A stretch of 64,000 nt of DNA, from assembly GCA_947499125.1 (NCBI GenBank), contig CANMMP010000002.1:434001-498000 (forward strand), read 5' to 3'. This document shows, piece by piece, positions 60,344-64,000 of this stretch. The notes beneath the pieces were generated by a model. That model was not told where the DNA came from, did no database searches, and saw nothing but the letters and a program-made list of their open reading frames with translations. A program made the translations under genes and the position numbers. Source of the DNA: an uncultured Pontibacter sp. (GTDB lineage: Bacteria; Bacteroidota; Bacteroidia; Cytophagales; Hymenobacteraceae). Positions within the stretch are counted from its first letter, which is position 1. Each line of letters starts with the position of its first letter.

Positions 60344-60392
60344 TTACAAGCTTGCAAAGATTCAAATTCAGGAATGCTTTAAGGTAAGTTTG
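60344..60392 (+). promoter_or_regulatory. TTACAAGCTTGCAAA element with -7 box (site 8 of 8)
   Basis: Motif at 60344-60358, 26-nt spacer, -7 box TAAGTTTG at 60385-60392, ATG 60416. Confidence 0.8.
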
Positions 60393-60415
60393 TACTAAAA
60401 AAACAATTTAAAATT

Positions 60416-60757
60416 ATGTGGATAGCAACAAAGTATGGCTTCTTTTCTATTGTAGCAAAAGGAGATGAATTTCATGTACGGGCCAGGGCAAAACAGGACC
60501 TGGAGGAGCTGCTGGCAGCAACAGAGTTAAATGAGCCAGTACAAGTATGGCCTGGAGCGGATTACCGTTACAGAGTTATAGTTGGAGCAAAGGACATTCC
60601 AGTCCTTTTCCAGAAGCTTGGTGAAAGTATAGACTATAGCAACTTTAAAAATATGATTGCAGCTTCACCTTCACAGAAGGATAAAAAGCAAGCTTACAAT
60701 AGCATCTGGAGTGTGATGTATCAGGTGCAGGAGGATGGGGAGGACGAATTGCTATAG
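60416..60757 (+). CDS. conserved unknown protein (MWIATKYGFFSIV family)
   Basis: 113 residues, cytoplasmic. The opening MWIATKYGFFSIVAKGDEFHVRARAKQDLEEL, the WPGADYRYRVIV strand and SIDYSNFKNMI are, from memory, features of a widespread bacterial family without assigned function; I cannot give an accession. The fold looks ferredoxin-like (strand-helix-strand twice). The gene follows motif site 8 directly. It may be co-transcribed with the CAP-domain gene 77 bp downstream. Confidence 0.75.
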   Translation: MWIATKYGFFSIVAKGDEFHVRARAKQDLEELLAATELNEPVQVWPGADYRYRVIVGAKDIPVLFQKLGESIDYSNFKNMIAASPSQKDKKQAYNSIWSVMYQVQEDGEDELL

Positions 60758-60834
60758 TTCTTTGATCTTCACCCCTGCATCTACGAACCTTAAATTCCTT
60801 TCATCAATCATCCTTACAACCCTTTATACATTGC

Positions 60835-61395
60835 ATGTTCAAAACTTACTTCATTTTTACATCTCTCTTTGTCTCTTTATTTCTATTATGGCCGCTAAAA
60901 AAATTTCACAACTATAGCTTTCTACCTGCAGCAAACACCAAACTAGATAATCATACTGGCGCAGTTCAAAACAGACCTGTAACACAGCTTGATAAGGTGA
61001 AAATGCTGAAGTTGGTGAATGATTTACGAAGTACCGGCCGCTATTGTGGTGGCAATTTTGAACAGCCTGCAGCCCCTTTGGTTTGGAGCGACAAACTGGA
61101 GAGAGCTGCCCGCTTTCATAGCCTGGACATGTATCGTAATAATTACTTGAGTCACCGCTCTAAAGATGGCACGCCTTTCTACATCCGGATAAAACGGCAA
61201 TCTTATAACTACATGACTTGTGCTGAGAATATTGCTTTGGGGTATGAAACCGAAGAAGCTGTAATGGAAGGTTGGACGAATAGCGAAGGCCACTGCAGAA
61301 ATTTTATGAATGATCTTTATACCGAGATTGGTATTGCCCGAACCGGGAATTACTGGGTAATGGTCCTGGCCTATCCTGATAACTTCGCTAAGTAA
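60835..61395 (+). CDS. exported CAP-superfamily (SCP/PR-1) protein
   Basis: 186 residues with an N-terminal signal or anchor (FIFTSLFVSLFLLWPL). The CAP domain is complete by motif: LVNDLRSTG, LVWSDKLERAARFHSLDMYRNNYLSHRSKDG (the His of the CAP cavity), CAENIALGYE, VMEGWTNSEGHCRNFMND (Glu and second His) and EIGIARTGNYWVMVLA. CAP proteins bind small molecules or act in secretion and envelope interactions; enzymatic activity is rarely proved. Cys pairs could form a disulphide in the periplasm. Confidence 0.9.
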   Translation: MFKTYFIFTSLFVSLFLLWPLKKFHNYSFLPAANTKLDNHTGAVQNRPVTQLDKVKMLKLVNDLRSTGRYCGGNFEQPAAPLVWSDKLERAARFHSLDMYRNNYLSHRSKDGTPFYIRIKRQSYNYMTCAENIALGYETEEAVMEGWTNSEGHCRNFMNDLYTEIGIARTGNYWVMVLAYPDNFAK

Positions 61396-61430
61396 GTCTT
61401 CTTTAAATTAACCCTCTACTTGTTTTCAAG

Positions 61431-62600
61431 ATGATTCCATTAAACGAATTAACCATACTTCCTGGTCGTGGTGCAGCTGTGCTTTGCCGTGTTTTGGGTG
61501 AATATATTGAACAACTGCAGGAACTGCCTTTTAGCTTTAGCGATCGTCATGCTATTGGTGGCAACCGCTGGCTAATCGCCTTTATTAAAGAAAAGGATAC
61601 AGCCCTGCATGATTTCCTAAAGCAGAAACAGTCCCGGACAGAAGCTTACATCCTTCGCGCTAAAATTGAGCAAGACGGTACCCTTATCAGAATGCCGGAT
61701 ATTCAGCTTCCGTCTTTTATTTTAAACCAGACATTAGCTATAAAAGACGACGTCTTGTACCTGGGTGGTTTTGAAGTAGTACATCAGAGTAAGAAGAGCT
61801 TTAGTAAAGTTAACAAAGGTGAAATGGCCGGCTTCTTTGACCTGACGCGGGATGAGCCGGTGTGGCATTCACTTCCGCTGCCGATTGATATGCAGGAAGG
61901 TAAAAGCATAGACGATGTATTGGTGTATGATGATAAGCTGGTGTTGGTAGATAACATCATGTACCCAAAATACTTGTTTGAGTATGACATTACCAATCCG
62001 CTGTCGCCAGTAGCCACTAAAACTATAGACTTACCCAATAACGGTACTTACGAGCACATACACCGGGGAAGTATAAACAGCAATTGGATGGCGCTGCTTT
62101 CCGGCGGCGTTGGCAGAGCAGGATCCAGCGAGTATGTATCTGTATTCAGTCTGCCAAACTATGAGCAGGTGTTTACCATCAGTTTGCTTCGTTCTTCTTT
62201 TGATATGCTGGAGCCTGAGAAGTTTACATCGCTGGAACAGGAGCTTGAAAAGGCCAGAAATACTGTAACGCTGTACGATTTTGCGATTGTCGGTAATTAC
62301 GTGTTGATAGCTTGCGGTCATCATGGAATTGGCAGGTTCGCTTTGCCCGAACGTCTACAACAGTTTCAAGAAAAGCAGAAGCAGATAGAAGCAGAGTTTA
62401 AAGATGTGAATCGGTATTCAAGGTATACATATGGGCGCAGTTATGAGCTTTCTGGTATCTATCAAGATAATGAGCATTTGTGCAAAGTGCCGGATTTGGA
62501 GGAAGTGCACAAACTAGTGCCGCTGACGGATGGGCGGGTAGTTGCTGTTAGCTATGGTGAAACAAACCTGAAGCTTGAATATAAGGTGCTGCAGTTTTAA
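61431..62600 (+). CDS. unknown beta-rich protein, possible beta-propeller
   Basis: 389 residues, no signal peptide. Repeated strand segments with turn residues (IKDDVLYLGGFEVV, VLVYDDKLVLVDN, FAIVGNYVLIACGHHGIG, PLTDGRVVAVSYGE) suggest a WD/kelch-like propeller. It holds a Gln/Glu-rich helix (LQQFQEKQKQIEAEF) near residue 310. No catalytic motif or family recognised. Followed by 62622 with a 21-bp gap, so the two are likely co-expressed. Confidence 0.65.
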   Translation: MIPLNELTILPGRGAAVLCRVLGEYIEQLQELPFSFSDRHAIGGNRWLIAFIKEKDTALHDFLKQKQSRTEAYILRAKIEQDGTLIRMPDIQLPSFILNQTLAIKDDVLYLGGFEVVHQSKKSFSKVNKGEMAGFFDLTRDEPVWHSLPLPIDMQEGKSIDDVLVYDDKLVLVDNIMYPKYLFEYDITNPLSPVATKTIDLPNNGTYEHIHRGSINSNWMALLSGGVGRAGSSEYVSVFSLPNYEQVFTISLLRSSFDMLEPEKFTSLEQELEKARNTVTLYDFAIVGNYVLIACGHHGIGRFALPERLQQFQEKQKQIEAEFKDVNRYSRYTYGRSYELSGIYQDNEHLCKVPDLEEVHKLVPLTDGRVVAVSYGETNLKLEYKVLQF

Positions 62601-62621
62601 TATGCTCTAATAAAATATCCT

Positions 62622-63614
62622 ATGAACAATCTGCCCTTTTTAGAAGAGAACCTGGAATTGTTGCTGCAGCATACCGATGAGATTGTGCAAGTGCCTGTTT
62701 ATTATCATAGTCGCATTATGTTTACTGCGGAGCCTAAGGGGACAAAGCGTTTAGGAAGCGCTTTGCTGGGGCCATACCTGGAGTTCTGGAAACAAGTACC
62801 GGTAAACAAGGCAGGAAAACTTCTGCTTACTTATGAATTGCTCGGCAACACAGTGCGTAACCTGGATATGTACCGGGAGTTACATCCTGATCTAATTAAA
62901 AAGAGAAAGTTTCCGCAGGATGATTTAGAAATAGAAAGTGGGTTCCGTTATAAGAATCCCTTGACTGGTATATCGCGCTATCAGCTAGAGGACATATTTT
63001 ACCGCTACATGCTGCAGTTTAACAAACAAAACCTGCCGATGGGAGCACCACTAGAAATGGTAGTACAGGAGTTAAAAGAAGGAAAGCCGCTGCATGAGCG
63101 GGTAAGCCAGAAGTATGCAATCGTCCGGGAAAAACTTTTAAGCGCTGTTGCCAAAGCAACAGGAACCAACGGCTTATACTATGTACCTGATCCTACAATT
63201 AATCCTTCACATAAATTTTCTCCGGACTGGAAACCACAGCAGCCGCCTGTAACCTTTAGGGTAGAGCAGGAGCACGATATGCGTCTGACAATTTACCTGA
63301 TGATAGAAGCGCATGTCAGGAATATAAAAGTACATTTTGTTACAGGCAAGCGTTTGTCTGCCATAGGGCTTAACGATATGATGCTGGATACTATAGCTGA
63401 ACTCAATCCATTACTCGAGATCCATGGTTTTGCTAAGCAAAAAGCTACTACTTCGGTGTATGGAGGCGGTCTGGAAGCCCTTTATACTTCACAGGTCAAC
63501 TCTCCGGATGACGTGCTTACACCAGAATATCTGGCTTCTTTTGGTGATTTAGTACGACAGATGTATGCTGTTATTCAGGAAAAGGGGTTGTTGCCTAAAC
63601 GCGTAATTAACTGA
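62622..63614 (+). CDS. unknown soluble protein
   Basis: 330 residues, basic and helical with a strand-rich segment (VTFRVEQEHDMRLTIYLMIEAH, IKVHFVTGKRL). Features such as VVQELKEGKP and REKLLSAVAKATG occur in the same order in the 20902 protein (VVSELKSGHQ, REDFCRSLSIISG), so distant common origin is possible. It has no motif of known function. Co-expressed with the possible propeller protein upstream. Confidence 0.65.
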   Translation: MNNLPFLEENLELLLQHTDEIVQVPVYYHSRIMFTAEPKGTKRLGSALLGPYLEFWKQVPVNKAGKLLLTYELLGNTVRNLDMYRELHPDLIKKRKFPQDDLEIESGFRYKNPLTGISRYQLEDIFYRYMLQFNKQNLPMGAPLEMVVQELKEGKPLHERVSQKYAIVREKLLSAVAKATGTNGLYYVPDPTINPSHKFSPDWKPQQPPVTFRVEQEHDMRLTIYLMIEAHVRNIKVHFVTGKRLSAIGLNDMMLDTIAELNPLLEIHGFAKQKATTSVYGGGLEALYTSQVNSPDDVLTPEYLASFGDLVRQMYAVIQEKGLLPKRVIN

Positions 63615-63692
63615 ATATAATTAATTTAAGCAGTTGTCACATATCAGCATCGACAAAAGTATATTCCCTGTTTATAACATAAAAATTGTCCT

Positions 63693-64000
63693 ATGAACCT
63701 GGAATTAGATACTTTTCTATCTGTTACAAGAAACATTCTGGCAGAAAGAAACACAGAATTAGCTGAGCTAAGACGCATGTCAAACAGGGAGATTCTGGAG
63801 TTTGGAGCCGATGAATATAATGCAGTTATTAATGCTAAACTGGATTTTGTTGGGGTGTTTACAGATTTTGTTGTAATTAGCGCCATACTACTTAATGAAG
63901 GGAAAAGCGTCGGGGAAGTACTAGGTGAAATAATGCGCAGAAGCGATGATACCTACGACAGGTTTAATATTGCCATTACCCAGCTTTGCTGCGAAGTTAT
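63693..64000 (+). CDS. unknown protein, N-terminal part only
   Basis: Reading frame from ATG 63693 to the window edge (102 full codons), missed by the ORF track because it has no stop. It begins MNLELDTFLSVTRNIL, is helical and charged (RNTELAELRRMSNREILEF), contains a hydrophobic segment (FVGVFTDFVVISAILL) that could be a buried helix, and ends at LCCEV. No family recognised. The minus-strand ORF 63644-63886 is its shadow. Confidence 0.6.
   Translation, partial: MNLELDTFLSVTRNILAERNTELAELRRMSNREILEFGADEYNAVINAKLDFVGVFTDFVVISAILLNEGKSVGEVLGEIMRRSDDTYDRFNIAITQLCCEV

Noticed and set aside
63644-63886. 80-residue minus-strand ORF at the window end
   Set aside because: It is the shadow of the open plus-strand frame starting at 63693.

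Overview
The window reads as a chromosomal or large-element segment of a Bacteroidota, most likely Cytophagales/Hymenobacteraceae (Pontibacter-like). The basis is promoters with the Bacteroidota -7 box TAnnTTTG, few Shine-Dalgarno sequences, an over-used ACTATAG word, and Bacteroidota-typical families (YkuD_2-type transpeptidase, short KNVIVATW-type protein). The genus is inference. I see no rRNA, tRNA, CRISPR array, IS element or integrase. The gene content is accessory: nucleases, helicases, peptidases, ADP-ribose enzymes and many unknowns.

Layout. 1-6.1 kb: a truncated lipoprotein, a SARP/TPR regulator, a decayed FAD oxidoreductase, a four-gene envelope operon with a transpeptidase, and an FtsZ paralogue. 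6.1-17 kb: an HDAC-fold amidohydrolase, pentapeptide protein, NUDIX enzyme, a duplicated NUDIX/HNH module, and an operon with an L,D-transpeptidase, a methyltransferase-like protein and a possible macrodomain. 17-25 kb: a DprA-like protein, two copies of a structured RNA, archaemetzincin, transglutaminase and a peptidase operon. 25-34 kb (minus strand): M28 peptidase, vWA plus DUF2130, two DEDDh exonucleases (one fused to DUF805), a vWA-like lipoprotein and a PLD-membrane protein. 34-45 kb: a CARF-sigma54 activator, two large helicase-nucleases and an ADP-ribosylglycohydrolase. 45-50.4 kb: a kinase/PP2C/vWA triad (TerY-P type) and an ADP-ribosyltransferase-like protein. 50.9-57.2 kb: a type III-like restriction-modification pair. 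57-64 kb: a second ADP-ribosylglycohydrolase operon and small unknowns.

Two signals stand out. (1) Eight transcription units share a directional near-palindrome, TTACAAGCTTGCAAA, always 26-27 nt upstream of the -7 box. This suggests one activator drives a dispersed regulon that includes the HDAC-fold protein, DprA-like protein, UvrD-nuclease, methyltransferase-like/macro-like operon, peptidase operon and ADP-ribosylglycohydrolase operon. (2) Two almost identical ~125-nt RNA elements, with a compensatory base-pair change in a hairpin, sit in front of two unrelated unknown genes. Their core resembles that of the SAM-I riboswitch clan but is reduced. By eye, the AT-richer blocks (about 9-10.6, 12.4-13.6, 31-34, 45.5-49.8 and 50.5-57.3 kb) coincide with conflict-type modules, which suggests several separate acquisitions.
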